In this document: piece by piece, positions 44,681 to 53,835 of the stretch | Layout of the letters: each line of letters opens with the position of its first letter | How positions within the stretch are numbered: the stretch's first letter is position 1 | DNA from: Nisaea sediminum | GTDB taxonomy: Bacteria; Pseudomonadota; Alphaproteobacteria; Thalassobaculales; Thalassobaculaceae | Assembly (NCBI RefSeq): GCF_014904705.1 | Contig: NZ_JACZCQ010000006.1 | Span: forward strand, 1 to 64,000 | Length of the DNA stretch: 64,000 bases | Direction of reading: 5' to 3' | Notes under the pieces: generated by a model | Told to the model about the DNA's origin: nothing | Database searches by the model: none | What the model saw: only the letters and a program-made list of their open reading frames with translations | Position numbers and translations under genes: made by a program

Positions 44681-44774
44681 GCGATTCCTCCTCCGGTATG
44701 GATTGACTACTGCCTATCTCATATCGGGCGGATATGCCGGATTTCAACGCATCGCGCCGATCACGGCCGCAGAG

Positions 44775-45287
44775 CTATTCGTTCTCGACGAGGAACATCG
44801 GCGGCGTCGCCGGTCCCATCCGGACGCTCGGCCCTGCCGCGATCATCTTGCCCTTCACCGGCGAGGAGAGAACGATCGAGGTCGTCGTCTCTCCGTATTT
44901 CCGCATCTGGGAGATGACATGCTCGAGATGCACCATCGAGGAGACGATGACCTTGATCATGTAGCTGTCCTGACCAGTCACGTGATGGCACTCGAGGACT
45001 TCACTCAGGGTGTGCGCGACCGTCGCGATCTTGTTGTAGTGCTCGCCGGAGGTCTTCAGATGGATGAAGGCCGTGGTCGGGTATCCCAGCTTTTCCGGAT
45101 TCACGATGGTCCGGTAGCCGTTGATGATCCCGAGATCCTCCATCCGGCGCACACGCTCGGCGACGGCGGGAGACGACAGGCCGACCCGGCGCCCGAGTTC
45201 GCTGAAGGAGAGGCGCGCGTCTTCCTGCAACACCCGAAGGAGCTGCCAGCCGACCTTATCCAGTTGACCTTCGCCGTTACTACTCAT
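44775..45287 (-). CDS. Lrp/AsnC family transcriptional regulator
   Basis: A feast/famine regulator of 170 residues. The N-terminal winged helix reads LDKVGWQLLRVLQEDARLSF then RVGLSSPAVAERVRRMEDLG. The C-terminal RAM ligand-binding domain reads CHHVTGQDSYMIKVIVSSMV and ends in a family-unlike tail. GGGGGA precedes ATG 45287; the longer open frame upstream is unsupported. No dedicated target gene is adjacent, and it could regulate the small gene downstream or itself. Effector, probably an amino acid, unknown. Confidence 0.9.
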   Translation of the reverse strand: MSSNGEGQLDKVGWQLLRVLQEDARLSFSELGRRVGLSSPAVAERVRRMEDLGIINGYRTIVNPEKLGYPTTAFIHLKTSGEHYNKIATVAHTLSEVLECHHVTGQDSYMIKVIVSSMVHLEHVISQMRKYGETTTSIVLSSPVKGKMIAAGPSVRMGPATPPMFLVENE

Positions 45288-45495
45288 GGGCTGTCCCCCA
45301 TAACCGCAATACCCGCGCATGATAGTGTGCCGGACCCGTTCCTGCAAAGCACCTCTGGCAAATGCGGAAGGATAGCGGCATGAACCTGACGTTCAGACGC
45401 CTCACGCGCGAAGATTGCGTTGATTATTGCACTACCAGTAGAATTGCGGCACGTTAACCATACAGTTGTGTGCTGGGGTTTTGGGAGCGTTAAGA

Positions 45496-45879
45496 GTGGC
45501 ACGCGTTATCGGTAGCGACCGTATCAGAAAGAACGTCACGATCGGCAATCGGCGTACAAGCGTAAGTCTGGAAGCACAGGTTTGGAATGGACTGTCCGAT
45601 ATCTGCAAAAGAGAAGAGATCGGCATAGACGCACTCTGCACGCGCGTCGCGGAGCGCCGCAAGGAATCCAGCATGTCCTCCGCCTTGCGCGTCTTCCTGC
45701 TGACCTATTTCAGGCTTGTCGTGGAGAATATCGAGCAGAGCCTCAGCGCCGCCCCGCAAGGCGGCATGGGAGAAGATGTCCAGCCGCCAATCCCCGGTTT
45801 TCTCGATACCGCCCTGCAGCGCTTTGCGCTGGAACAGGAACAATATGCCACGAGCGAGCAGGCGCAGGCCGCGCACTAG
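45496..45879 (+). CDS. ribbon-helix-helix (RHH_4) regulator, paralogue 1
   Basis: A 127-residue protein, GTG 45496 preceded by GGGAG at 8-base spacing. The N-terminal RHH strand-helix-helix reads GNRRTSVSLEAQVWNGLSDI then CKREEIGIDALCTRVAERRK, followed by SSMSSALRVFLLTYFRLVVE. It is clearly related in this core to the protein at 57908-58240 (same G/D-x-RRTSxxLE and SAxRVFxLxYFR patterns). The C-terminal tail is Gln/Ala-rich. Probably an autoregulating DNA-binding dimer; no toxin gene is adjacent. Confidence 0.82.
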   Translation: MARVIGSDRIRKNVTIGNRRTSVSLEAQVWNGLSDICKREEIGIDALCTRVAERRKESSMSSALRVFLLTYFRLVVENIEQSLSAAPQGGMGEDVQPPIPGFLDTALQRFALEQEQYATSEQAQAAH

Positions 45880-45903
45880 CTCTCCGAAGGTTCGGGTCGG
45901 GAC

Positions 45904-46755
45904 CTACCAGGCGAGCGATCCGGCGAAATAGGCCGGCCGCGCACCGTGCTCCGCGATCAGGGCCGGGAGCTTCTGCACCGGATCTCCGGCGAGTTCCCCC
46001 GCGTGGATGCCGCCGCCGAGCAACAGGCTGTCGATGCCGGCCCGGTTGGCGCCGAGAATATCCGTTTCCAGATTGTCCCCGACGACGAGCACCCGCTCCG
46101 CAGGGAGTGCGATCCGCTCCAGGCAGTGTGTGAAGATCTCCGGGAACGGCTTGCCGAAATGGCGCACCCGGCCGCCCAGACTTTCATAGCGCTCCGCCAT
46201 CGCGCCGGCACAGATCTGCCTAACGCCCAGTTGGAACACCGATTTGTCCGGATTGGCACAGACCATCGGCAGACCGCGGCCGGCACCTTCGGCGAGCAAC
46301 GGCTCGACCTCCTCGATGCGGGAGTCCGGGTTCTCCGGTCCGGCGTTGAGGATCCAGTCCGCCTCGCCGACCTCCGCGACCTCGGTGAAGGCACCAGCCG
46401 GAAGCGTGTCCGGAAAGCGCGCCCGCCCGAGCCAGAGCACCCGCTCGCCGAGACTCCGCGCCTCGGCGTCATTCCTGCCGCCCACGATGTCAGCGACCAT
46501 ACCGCCCGAAGTCACGATGTCCGTGAACCAGGAAAGCTCGAAACCGATCCCCGTCAGCCGTTCCGCGACCACCGACGGGACGCGCGGGGAGTTCGAGAGC
46601 ACCAGCAGTTTCTTCTTCCGCTCCGCCAGCGCCCGAACGGTCGAGAGCGCGTCCGGGAAGGCTTTGCCGCCGTCATAGAGCGTGCCCCAGACATCGAAGA
46701 TGAAACCGTCATAACGCTCGGCGATTTCGGAAAAGGCGGACAGCGTGGCGGGCAT
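45904..46755 (-). CDS. TIGR01459 family HAD hydrolase (class IIA)
   Basis: A 283-residue phosphatase of the NagD-related class IIA group seen in alphaproteobacteria. Motif I YDGFIFDVWGTLYDGGKAF (nucleophile Asp; second Asp replaced by Trp), LVLSNSPRVPSVVAERL (motif II), GKPFPEIFTHCLERI with the Lys of motif III, and VLVVGDNLETDILGANRAG (motif IV). The C2 cap lies between motifs II and III. Substrate unknown. It is 61 bases beyond the EAL gene on the same strand and convergent with the RHH gene. Confidence 0.87.
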   Translation of the reverse strand: MPATLSAFSEIAERYDGFIFDVWGTLYDGGKAFPDALSTVRALAERKKKLLVLSNSPRVPSVVAERLTGIGFELSWFTDIVTSGGMVADIVGGRNDAEARSLGERVLWLGRARFPDTLPAGAFTEVAEVGEADWILNAGPENPDSRIEEVEPLLAEGAGRGLPMVCANPDKSVFQLGVRQICAGAMAERYESLGGRVRHFGKPFPEIFTHCLERIALPAERVLVVGDNLETDILGANRAGIDSLLLGGGIHAGELAGDPVQKLPALIAEHGARPAYFAGSLAW

Positions 46756-46816
46756 TCAACGGGCTCCCGGTCGGAATACGGTTCAAGATTGAGATGGGGT
46801 GGCGTCCGGCGACGCC

Positions 46817-48022
46817 TTACTTGGCGGGCTGCGTCGTCGGCCGCGGTTCCCCGAAGAGATAGCCCTGACCGTAGTCGATTTTAAGGTCGAGCAGGTCGAG
46901 CAGCATGTCCTCGGTCTCGATCTTCTCGACGATGAGATCCATGGCGCAACGATCGAGAGCGCCCTTGAAGCGCCGCATATCGAGCTGCGGATCGTCCCCC
47001 CGGGCAAGCTCGTGCAGCATGTGGGCGCCAACCTTGATGTATTTGAAGCCGAGACTCGCCAGATGCGGGAGGTCCACGTCGAGTGAACGGACCTGATCGA
47101 GCGAGAAGTGGAAGCCGAGATTCTGCAAGCGCTGCAGGTTGACCTGGGTCTCGTAGCTCGGATTGACGATCGCTTCCTGTTCGAATTCGAAAAAGAGGTT
47201 CGGAATCAGCTTCTGGTTGTCCGCGAGGAACTCGATGAAGTCGGTGAAGAAATCGACATCGGTCAGCGAGCCGTTCGAGATGTTGCAGAAGAAGGCGAGA
47301 TCCGGCTGTCCGCGCACCGCGCGACGGACCAGCTGGATGCAGCGGAACAGCAGCATATTGTCGATCACCGCGACCAGCCCGGCTTCCTCGGCGAGCGGAA
47401 TATACTGCTCCGGCGTGATGACCCGTCCGCGGTCGTCGACGATGCGCGAGAAGCATTCGTAGAATTGCCGCTTGCGCGACGGCAGCTTCACGATCGGCTG
47501 CAGATAGAGGTCGACCCGGTCCTCGCGCAGCGCCTGTTCGACGATGGTCAGAACCTCCGCGTCGTCGATCAGCAGCAGCGGCTCGCCATGGCTTTCGGCC
47601 GCCGCCACCGCCGGCAGGCCGATATCGTCCACCTTTTTCGCCGCCGCGGCTTTCGCCTTGGGCTTTTCCGGCGTCTTTGCGGAGAGCTGCCCGAGCAGGC
47701 CCTGCAGGACCTTCAATTCGGCCACCACATGGCCGCTGTCCGGCATTTCCTCGATCGCCTCGCGGATTCGGGAGAGCTCCTCTCGCGCGGCGTCCAGGTC
47801 CTGCCGCGTGACCGCGAGTTCGTGCGCCAGCACCTCGAGCTGCCGTTCCGAGGAGGCACGCGCCGCGCCGAGCGAAAGGCCGGTCTGCACCAGCCCGCCG
47901 ACCGTCAGCAGCGCCAGTCCGGCACCCCAGCCGGGGATCGCCAGCACGGGGACTTCGGGCAGCAGAACGGCAAGCGCGATGGCCGGCAGAATGTAGAAGC
48001 TTGCGATCAGGACGTTACGCAA
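46817..48022 (-). CDS. membrane EAL-domain protein with a degenerate active site
   Basis: A 401-residue protein: two N-terminal hydrophobic helices (about residues 3-45), a coiled coil (ELAVTRQDLDAAREELSRIR), a Lys/Ala-rich linker and a C-terminal EAL fold. The signature EAL is replaced by YECFSRI, the second metal-site segment reads FHFSLDQVRSLD instead of DDFGTG, and the catalytic-loop Glu is within FEFEQEA. KIDYGQGYLFGEP is intact. Phosphodiesterase activity is therefore unlikely; a c-di-GMP receptor or scaffold role is possible. It starts at TTG 48022 with AAGGGG upstream, 22 bases after pyrD; alternative starts would overlap pyrD. Confidence 0.82.
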   Translation of the reverse strand: MRNVLIASFYILPAIALAVLLPEVPVLAIPGWGAGLALLTVGGLVQTGLSLGAARASSERQLEVLAHELAVTRQDLDAAREELSRIREAIEEMPDSGHVVAELKVLQGLLGQLSAKTPEKPKAKAAAAKKVDDIGLPAVAAAESHGEPLLLIDDAEVLTIVEQALREDRVDLYLQPIVKLPSRKRQFYECFSRIVDDRGRVITPEQYIPLAEEAGLVAVIDNMLLFRCIQLVRRAVRGQPDLAFFCNISNGSLTDVDFFTDFIEFLADNQKLIPNLFFEFEQEAIVNPSYETQVNLQRLQNLGFHFSLDQVRSLDVDLPHLASLGFKYIKVGAHMLHELARGDDPQLDMRRFKGALDRCAMDLIVEKIETEDMLLDLLDLKIDYGQGYLFGEPRPTTQPAK

Positions 48023-48044
48023 TGGCGCGGTCCCCTTCCCAGGT

Positions 48045-49112
48045 TCAGGGCGCGGTCCCGGTTTCCACGCCGACAGCCTCCGCGAGGGAGGAACATCCGT
48101 CCCGTTCAAGCAACGTGCCAAGTTCGTCGGCGATGCGTCTGACGAGACCGGGTCCTTTATATATCAAAGCGGTGTAGAGCTGAACGAGGGAGGCACCGGC
48201 CTTGATCTTGGCATAGGCCGCCGCGCCCGAATCGACACCGCCGACGCCGATCAGCGGAATCTTTCCGCCAGTCAGGCAATAGGTCTTGCGCAGGATCTCG
48301 GTCGAGGGGCCGAACAGCGGCGCGCCGCTCAGGCCGCCCGTCTCGGACCGGTTCGGATTCCTCAGGCTCTCGGGGCGCGCGATCGTCGTATTGGAGACGA
48401 TCATGCCGTCGATCTCCTCCTCCAGTACTACGCCGACGATGCCTTCGAGCTGCTCATCTCCGAGGTCCGGCGCGATCTTCAGAAGGATGGCGGGCGCGTT
48501 CTCCGGCACCACCTCCGCGCGCGCCGTCTTGGCAGCCCTGAGGAGGTCGCGCAGCGGTCCCGGCGCCTGCAGGTCGCGGAGACCCGGCGTGTTCGGGGAG
48601 GAGACGTTGATGGTGATGTAATCGGCGAGCGGCGCCATCGCGGCGACACCGGCCGCATAGTCGCTCTCCGGCGTCTCGACGCCCTTGTTGGCACCCACAT
48701 TGGCGCCGACGATCCCCTCCGCTCTGACACGGCCGGAAAGACGGGCAGCGCCCGATGCCAACCCATTGTTATTGAAGCCGTTGCGGTTGATCACCGCTTC
48801 GTCCTCCGGCAGGCGGAACAGGCGCGGGCGCGGATTGCCCGGCTGGGCCTTCGGCGTCATGGTCCCGACCTCGACGAAGGCGGCGCCGAGCCGGAGCGCG
48901 CCGGCATAGGCCTCGGCGTCCTTGTCGAACCCGGCGGCAATCCCGACAGGGTGCGCAAAATGCAGGCCGAAAAGGTCCTGCGCCAGACGCGGATCCGGCT
49001 TCCAGCTTGTGCCGACCGGCATGAAGCCCGATCCAAGAACCCTAACGGTGAGACGGTGCGCGGTCTCCGGATCGAGACAGCGCAACAGGGGGAGCGCGAG
49101 ATCGGCGAGCAT
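48045..49112 (-). CDS. pyrD: dihydroorotate dehydrogenase (quinone), class 2
   Basis: Membrane-associated FMN enzyme oxidising dihydroorotate to orotate with quinone, step four of pyrimidine synthesis. It has 355 residues with the class-2 N-terminal helix (LADLALPLLRCLDPETAHRL). Catalytic Ser in NVSSPNTPGLRDLQ, FMN-binding PVGIAAGFDKDAEAYAG, NRNGFNNNGLASGAARL and VGGVDSGAAAYAKIKAGA with the C-terminal VQLYTALIYKGPGLVRRI. It is preceded by a DUF952 gene at 7 bases and followed by the EAL gene at 22 bases, so likely one transcript. Confidence 0.96.
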   Translation of the reverse strand: MLADLALPLLRCLDPETAHRLTVRVLGSGFMPVGTSWKPDPRLAQDLFGLHFAHPVGIAAGFDKDAEAYAGALRLGAAFVEVGTMTPKAQPGNPRPRLFRLPEDEAVINRNGFNNNGLASGAARLSGRVRAEGIVGANVGANKGVETPESDYAAGVAAMAPLADYITINVSSPNTPGLRDLQAPGPLRDLLRAAKTARAEVVPENAPAILLKIAPDLGDEQLEGIVGVVLEEEIDGMIVSNTTIARPESLRNPNRSETGGLSGAPLFGPSTEILRKTYCLTGGKIPLIGVGGVDSGAAAYAKIKAGASLVQLYTALIYKGPGLVRRIADELGTLLERDGCSSLAEAVGVETGTAP

Positions 49113-49119
49113 CGGCGTC

Positions 49120-49485
49120 TTATTCCGCCTTCATGTCGGGAAACTGGTGGAGACCGTCCGCGCCGAGCGGAAGATCGAACTCGGCGGCGACGGCGGCGAC
49201 GGGCAGAGGACCGTAGAGATGCGGGAAGAGATCGCCGCCCCGGGCCGGCTCCCATTTGAGCGCGTCCCCGAGCTTGTCGACGTCGACTTCCAGCAGAACG
49301 AGACCGGCCTCCCCCGCGCGGTGCTTTGCGGCACTGGCCGCGACCTGCAGCGCGGTCGAGAAATGCAGGAAACCGTCGGCATTATCCTCGCGCGACCCCG
49401 CGTAGCTGCCGTCGGCCTTGGCGCGGTCCCAGTCGGCGCGCCGGGAAAGGTGGTAGATCCACCGGAAGGGTGCTGTGTCTGTCAT
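49120..49485 (-). CDS. DUF952 family protein
   Basis: A 121-residue protein starting at ATG 49485 (MTDTAPFRWIYHLSRRADWD). The family segments are WIYHLSRRADWDRAKADGSY, DNADGFLHFSTALQVAASA and VLLEVDVDKLGDALKWEP, then FPHLYGPLPVAAVA. Cytoplasmic, function unknown; some relatives are fused to nucleotidyl- or acetyl-transferases. Its stop is 7 bases from the pyrD ATG, so it is probably translated from the same mRNA. Confidence 0.83.
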   Translation of the reverse strand: MTDTAPFRWIYHLSRRADWDRAKADGSYAGSREDNADGFLHFSTALQVAASAAKHRAGEAGLVLLEVDVDKLGDALKWEPARGGDLFPHLYGPLPVAAVAAEFDLPLGADGLHQFPDMKAE

Positions 49486-49650
49486 GGCCGGGAGAGTAGC
49501 CGCCGCCCCGCGCGATCTCAAATTGTTCCGCTCGCAAGTGTGACAATTGCGACATTGGCATCCGTGGAGCCTGCGGGCTAAGCTTGCCCGAAATCCGGGG
49601 CGCGTCCGCAGACCCCCGAGTAATCTAATGCAAAAGTTTGGAGCAATGCG

Positions 49651-50496
49651 ATGAAATCGCTGACCTATCTCGACGGAGAATGGCACGAAGGCAATCCGGC
49701 CGTGCTCGGTCCGGCCACCCTGGCGACCTGGCTGGGTGCAGTCATTTTCGACGGCGCACGGGCTTTCGAAGGCGTCGCGCCGGACCTCGACCTGCATTGC
49801 CAGCGCGCCTGCGCCTCGGCCGAGAAGATGGGGATGAAGTCCCCGATCTCCGCGGCCGAGCTCGAGAAGCTCGCGATCGAGGGGATCAAGAAGTTCCCGA
49901 GCGACGTCGCGCTCTATATCAAGCCGGTCATGTGGGCGGAGGACGGGTGGATCTATCCGAATCCGGAAACCACCCGCTTCATGCTGCATATCTTCGAGTC
50001 GCCGCTGCCGGAGCCGAAAGGTTTCTCCGCGCACGTCTCCTCGCACCGCCGTCCGGCGCCCGACCAGGCGCCGACCGACGCCAAGGCCGCCTGCCTCTAT
50101 CCGAATGCGGGCCGCGCGCTCCGCGAGGCGAACCTGGCCGGTTTCGACAATGCGGTCATGCTGGACCCGATCGGCAATGTCGCCGAGTTCGCCACGGCGA
50201 ACATCTTCATGGCCAAGGACGGCGTGGTGAAGACCCCGACGCCGAACGGCACCTTCCTCAACGGCATCACCCGCCAGCGTGTGATCAAGCTGCTCCGTGC
50301 CGAGGGCGTGACCGTCGAGGAAGCGACCGTGACGCCGGCGGACCTGCGTGCCGCGGACGAGATCTGGTCGACCGGCAACCACGCCAAGGTGATGCCGGTG
50401 ACCCGCTTCGAGGAGCGCGAGATGCAGCCGGGCCCGATGGCGACCAAGGCCCGCGAACTCTACTGGGCCTACGCCAAGACCGGCGCCTCCTTCTAG
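49651..50496 (+). CDS. branched-chain amino acid aminotransferase (class IV PLP)
   Basis: Fold-type IV aminotransferase of 281 residues, probably IlvE-like, converting branched-chain keto acids using glutamate. FDGARAFEGVAPDLDLHCQR gives the N-terminal domain, the Schiff-base lysine lies in TDAKAACLYPNAGRALREA, EFATANIFMAKDGVVKTP is the PLP phosphate region, and GTFLNGITRQRVIKLL completes the site. No ilv genes are adjacent and D-amino-acid or other substrates cannot be excluded. It lies 13 bases upstream of the DUF1028 gene. Confidence 0.9.
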   Translation: MKSLTYLDGEWHEGNPAVLGPATLATWLGAVIFDGARAFEGVAPDLDLHCQRACASAEKMGMKSPISAAELEKLAIEGIKKFPSDVALYIKPVMWAEDGWIYPNPETTRFMLHIFESPLPEPKGFSAHVSSHRRPAPDQAPTDAKAACLYPNAGRALREANLAGFDNAVMLDPIGNVAEFATANIFMAKDGVVKTPTPNGTFLNGITRQRVIKLLRAEGVTVEEATVTPADLRAADEIWSTGNHAKVMPVTRFEEREMQPGPMATKARELYWAYAKTGASF

Positions 50497-50509
50497 GGCG
50501 CCGTCCCCC

Positions 50510-51193
50510 GTGACCTTCTCCATCGCGGGATACTGTGCCGAGACCGGCCAGATCGGCTGCGCGCTCGCGACCTCCAGCATCGCGGCCGGCGGGCGCGTCG
50601 CCTTCGCCCATTGGGGTGTCGGGGTCGTGCTGACCCAAGCGCGGACCGATCCCCGGCTCGGTCCGCAGGGTCTCGCCCTGCTTCGGAGCGGTCACAATGC
50701 GGAGGAGACCGTGGCCTCTCTCGTCGCCTCCAGTCCGGACCGCGACTGGCGCCAACTGGCCGTGCTGGACAAGGACGGCAATGGCGCCTTCCACACAGGT
50801 CAGCGGGTCTCCGCGCCGGCCGATGCCATCACCGCCAAGCATTGCGTGGCGGCGGGCAACTGGGTGAAGGACGAAACGGTGGTCGCCGCGATGGTCTCGG
50901 GGTTCGGCCAGGATCCGTTCCTGCCGCTCGCCGAAAGGCTGCTGCGCGCCATTGAGGACGCGGTCGCCGCCGGCGGCGAGCTCGATCCGCTCCGCTCGGC
51001 CGCGCTCGGTGTACATGGCCGCAACGGCTTTGCCATGGTGGACCTGCGGATCGACCGCTCGGAAGAGCCGGTCGCCGATCTCAGGGAAGCCTGGAAGGAA
51101 TGGGAGCCGATCATGCCCGGCTATATCGAGCGTGCCCTCTCGCCGGCGACTGCGCCGGCAACGGAAGACCTCGAAGGGCACTCGAAAAATTAA
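50510..51193 (+). CDS. DUF1028 family protein (Ntn-hydrolase-like)
   Basis: A 227-residue protein from GTG 50510. The family N-terminus MTFSIAGYCAETGQIGCALA, SSIAAGGRVAFAHWGVGVVL and QARTDPRLGPQGLALLRSG, and the later HCVAAGNWVKDETVVAAM, are typical of DUF1028, which has an Ntn-hydrolase-like fold. Reaction unknown. It directly follows the aminotransferase gene and is probably co-transcribed, so a role in amino-acid or aminoacyl metabolism is possible. Confidence 0.85.
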   Translation: MTFSIAGYCAETGQIGCALATSSIAAGGRVAFAHWGVGVVLTQARTDPRLGPQGLALLRSGHNAEETVASLVASSPDRDWRQLAVLDKDGNGAFHTGQRVSAPADAITAKHCVAAGNWVKDETVVAAMVSGFGQDPFLPLAERLLRAIEDAVAAGGELDPLRSAALGVHGRNGFAMVDLRIDRSEEPVADLREAWKEWEPIMPGYIERALSPATAPATEDLEGHSKN

Positions 51194-51202
51194 GGCCCCG
51201 GC

Positions 51203-51643
51203 TCAGTCCTGCGGGCGGAACTTCTCGATCAGGGTGCCGACACCCGCGGCGTCGCTGAAGATATCGAGCTTCTCTACCTCGACCTTGACCGCGTTGACGC
51301 GCCGGTCGTCGAACGCAAGATCGGCGATCCGTTCCGCGAAACCCTCGACCAGCAGGACGTGGCCGGCCTCGGCGATCATCCGGATGCGGCCGATGAAGGT
51401 CTCGTAACAGAACACCCGGCTGTAATGGTTGCCGATCCCCTCTTCGGGGTAATCGAGAGTCAGGTCGACGCAGATCTTCACCCGCTGCGGCTTCGCCTTT
51501 TCGAACTCGTGCACACCGATGAACATGTTGAGCACGAGATCGCGGATCCTGACCGTGTAGCTCGGCTGGCGCTGCCGTTGCGCCGCGCTCTCGCGCACGA
51601 CGTCGAGCGGCGTCACATTATCGCCGATCCGTTCTCTGGCCAC
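51203..51643 (-). CDS. folB: dihydroneopterin aldolase
   Basis: Folate-pathway enzyme splitting dihydroneopterin to 6-hydroxymethyl-dihydropterin. VRIRDLVLNMFIGVHEFEKA (with the conserved GxHxxE-like loop Glu), QRVKICVDLTLDYP, YETFIGRIRMIAEAGHVLLV and VEVEKLDIFSDAAGVG (Lys) are visible. Start taken at GTG 51643 (VARERIGD), giving 146 residues, slightly longer than the family core because of an N-terminal arm of about 28 residues. Other folate genes are not adjacent. Confidence 0.87.
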   Translation of the reverse strand: MARERIGDNVTPLDVVRESAAQRQRQPSYTVRIRDLVLNMFIGVHEFEKAKPQRVKICVDLTLDYPEEGIGNHYSRVFCYETFIGRIRMIAEAGHVLLVEGFAERIADLAFDDRRVNAVKVEVEKLDIFSDAAGVGTLIEKFRPQD

Positions 51644-51769
51644 GGGGACTCTCCCTTCCTCTCGAGCGGCTCCGAGCCCCATGGGTAACGCATCCGGCCG
51701 CGTCGGAACATCCGAAAAGCGTCATTTTGCCGTCGATCGCGGCCGGTTGCTCTCTGCGGGAACGACAGC

Positions 51770-52093
51770 TCAGGTCTTGATCTTGAAGAAATCGACCGGC
51801 TTCATCAGGCAGTTCTGCTGCTCGACCAGGCCGCCCAGCTCGGCACTTTTCTTCGTGTATTCGAGCCAGTCCGGGTCGGCCCACATGGCCGCACGCTTGG
51901 CTTCGCGATCACCCGCACTCTCGTAGACCCAGATATGGATGTAGGTGTTCGGGTTGCCGGTCTCCGTCACCATGTAGGCAAGCGGCTGGCCCAGATGCTT
52001 GGTCTGCGGCGCCTTGCCGTATTTCTCGTAGATCTCGAGATGTTTCTTGATGGTGCCGGGCCGGCAGGTATAGGTGCGCACGTCGAGCAGCAT
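51770..52093 (-). CDS. NIPSNAP family protein
   Basis: A 107-residue ferredoxin-like alpha/beta barrel protein. LLDVRTYTCRPGTIKKHLEI at the start and LAYMVTETGNPNTYIHIWVY then YTKKSAELGGLVEQQNCLMK at the end are typical. ATG 52093 follows GGAGGAGAAATC. The physiological role of bacterial NIPSNAPs is unclear; similar folds act as heme- or metabolite-binding proteins. No operon partner. Confidence 0.83.
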   Translation of the reverse strand: MLLDVRTYTCRPGTIKKHLEIYEKYGKAPQTKHLGQPLAYMVTETGNPNTYIHIWVYESAGDREAKRAAMWADPDWLEYTKKSAELGGLVEQQNCLMKPVDFFKIKT

Positions 52094-52215
52094 GATTTCT
52101 CCTCCCATTGGAATACTGATGGAGGCAGCATAGGCGGAGGGCGAAGCCCTCTCCAGCGCCGAACGAGAAAGAGATTACTGGCCGAAGCCGCGGCAGTCCG
52201 GCCCGCTCCGGGAGA

Positions 52216-53748
52216 TCAGTCGAGGCGGCGAACCCGTCCTTCAACACCGATCTTGACGCCACCCTTGGCCTGAATGAAATCGATCACCTGGTTCGCCATC
52301 AACCGGGCGGAGCTGGCATCGACGACCGGTTCGCCGTTCTCGAGGGATGTGTATCCGTCACCGCCACGCGCGACGAAATCGTTCACAGCGACGACATAGA
52401 CCTTACCGAGATCAAGCGGCAATCCACCGACTTTGACGTCGGAGACCCGCGATCCGGCCGGTTTGTTTCCGCTATAGGCAAAGCTGATCCCCGACACATG
52501 CGGGAACCGGCCCGCGGCCTCCTCGACTTTGGAGACCCCATTCTCGAGCGCCGCCTTCAGGTCCGATCCCTTCAGGCGCATCGTCACCGTCTTGTTGCCG
52601 AAGGGCAGTTCCGTGAGGACGTCCTTGCGGGTCAGCACGCGGCCTTCGACATAGGTCGTATCGCCCCGGATCCCGCCGCCGTTGGTCAGCGCGGCGTCCG
52701 CCCTCGTCGCCGCCCGCATCGCGTCGGCGACGAGATTGCCGAAGGCGTTCTCCCCGCTGCGCACCGAGGACCGCCTGGTATCGAGCGCAACCTCGGTCGG
52801 ACCGATGTCGACAGCGAGTTCCTTGTCGAGTTCCGCCATGTATCCGGCGACCCGCTGCGCGATTTCCGGGTCCTCCTCGACATCGAGCGTGTTGACCATG
52901 GAGAAACTCGGCTGCCAGACCAGTTGCGGCCCGCCCCGGCCTTCGACCCGGTCGATCACGATGTCCATGATGCCGACGAAATTGCCCTGGCTGCCGGACT
53001 TCAGGATCGCCTGCTTGCCGTCGTAGAGGATCAGCACCAGGTGATCGTGACCGCCGAGCACGATGTCAATGCCGGCAACCTGGCGCAGAGTCTCGAGATC
53101 CTCCTGATAGACCGCGTGGGTCAGCGCAACCACCAGATCCGCCCCCTGTCCGCGGAGCGCTTCTGTCGTCTCCTTTGCCGTCTCTGCGAGTGGCGTAAAG
53201 GCAACGTCCGGACCGGAACTCGACAGGCTCGGTGTGTCTGTGGTCGTCAGCCCGAGCAGGCCGATCCTGTATTCCCCCGCCTCGATCAGAAGCGAACGGT
53301 CGGCACCCGGAAATCCGGGCTTGCCCTTGTAGGAGATGTTGCTGCCGAGGACCGGGTATTTCGCCTCCTTCAGCCGGTCGATCAGGACCTCTGGCCCGAA
53401 GTCGAATTCATGGTTGCCGAGGACCGCCGCGTTGAAGCCGATGGCGTTGGCGAGCGCCACCATGTGCGCGCCCTTGTCGAACCCGGAGAGGAGCGAGGGC
53501 GAGATCATGTCGCCACCGAAGGTCAGCAGAACCTGCCCGCCTTCGGCTTCGACCCGATCCCGTTCGTAGCGGGCGATGCTGGCGATTTTCGCCGCCCCGC
53601 CGGCCCGATCCTTCGGATCGAGACGGTCCCAGTCGTTTACATGAACGATGGAGAGCCGGAGCGGCTCCGCAAATACCGAGAATCCCGCGAGAGACGCGAA
53701 GGTCGCAAGGAGCAAAGCGGGTAAAACCGTGCGGAGCAGCACACGCAT
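52216..53748 (-). CDS. exported 5'-nucleotidase / UshA-like bifunctional phosphoesterase
   Basis: A periplasmic nucleotidase of 510 residues with a signal peptide (LLATFASLAGFSVFAEP). Metal-ligand motifs are SIVHVNDWDRLDP, LTFGGDMISPSLLSG, LGNHEFDFGPEV, VVALTHAVYQEDLETL and LGGHDHLVL, then the C-terminal substrate domain with LTNGGGIRGDTTYVEG and the F-pair segment in VAVNDFVARGGDGYTS. It salvages nucleosides or phosphate from extracellular nucleotides or sugar nucleotides. Monocistronic. Confidence 0.92.
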   Translation of the reverse strand: MRVLLRTVLPALLLATFASLAGFSVFAEPLRLSIVHVNDWDRLDPKDRAGGAAKIASIARYERDRVEAEGGQVLLTFGGDMISPSLLSGFDKGAHMVALANAIGFNAAVLGNHEFDFGPEVLIDRLKEAKYPVLGSNISYKGKPGFPGADRSLLIEAGEYRIGLLGLTTTDTPSLSSSGPDVAFTPLAETAKETTEALRGQGADLVVALTHAVYQEDLETLRQVAGIDIVLGGHDHLVLILYDGKQAILKSGSQGNFVGIMDIVIDRVEGRGGPQLVWQPSFSMVNTLDVEEDPEIAQRVAGYMAELDKELAVDIGPTEVALDTRRSSVRSGENAFGNLVADAMRAATRADAALTNGGGIRGDTTYVEGRVLTRKDVLTELPFGNKTVTMRLKGSDLKAALENGVSKVEEAAGRFPHVSGISFAYSGNKPAGSRVSDVKVGGLPLDLGKVYVVAVNDFVARGGDGYTSLENGEPVVDASSARLMANQVIDFIQAKGGVKIGVEGRVRRLD

Positions 53749-53835
53749 GAAATCTCTCCGAATAGATAACGGCCAAGCCTAGCCGCTTTTTCGGTAAATT
53801 TCACCTAATCCCGTATGAAAGAACGATTCTTCCGC

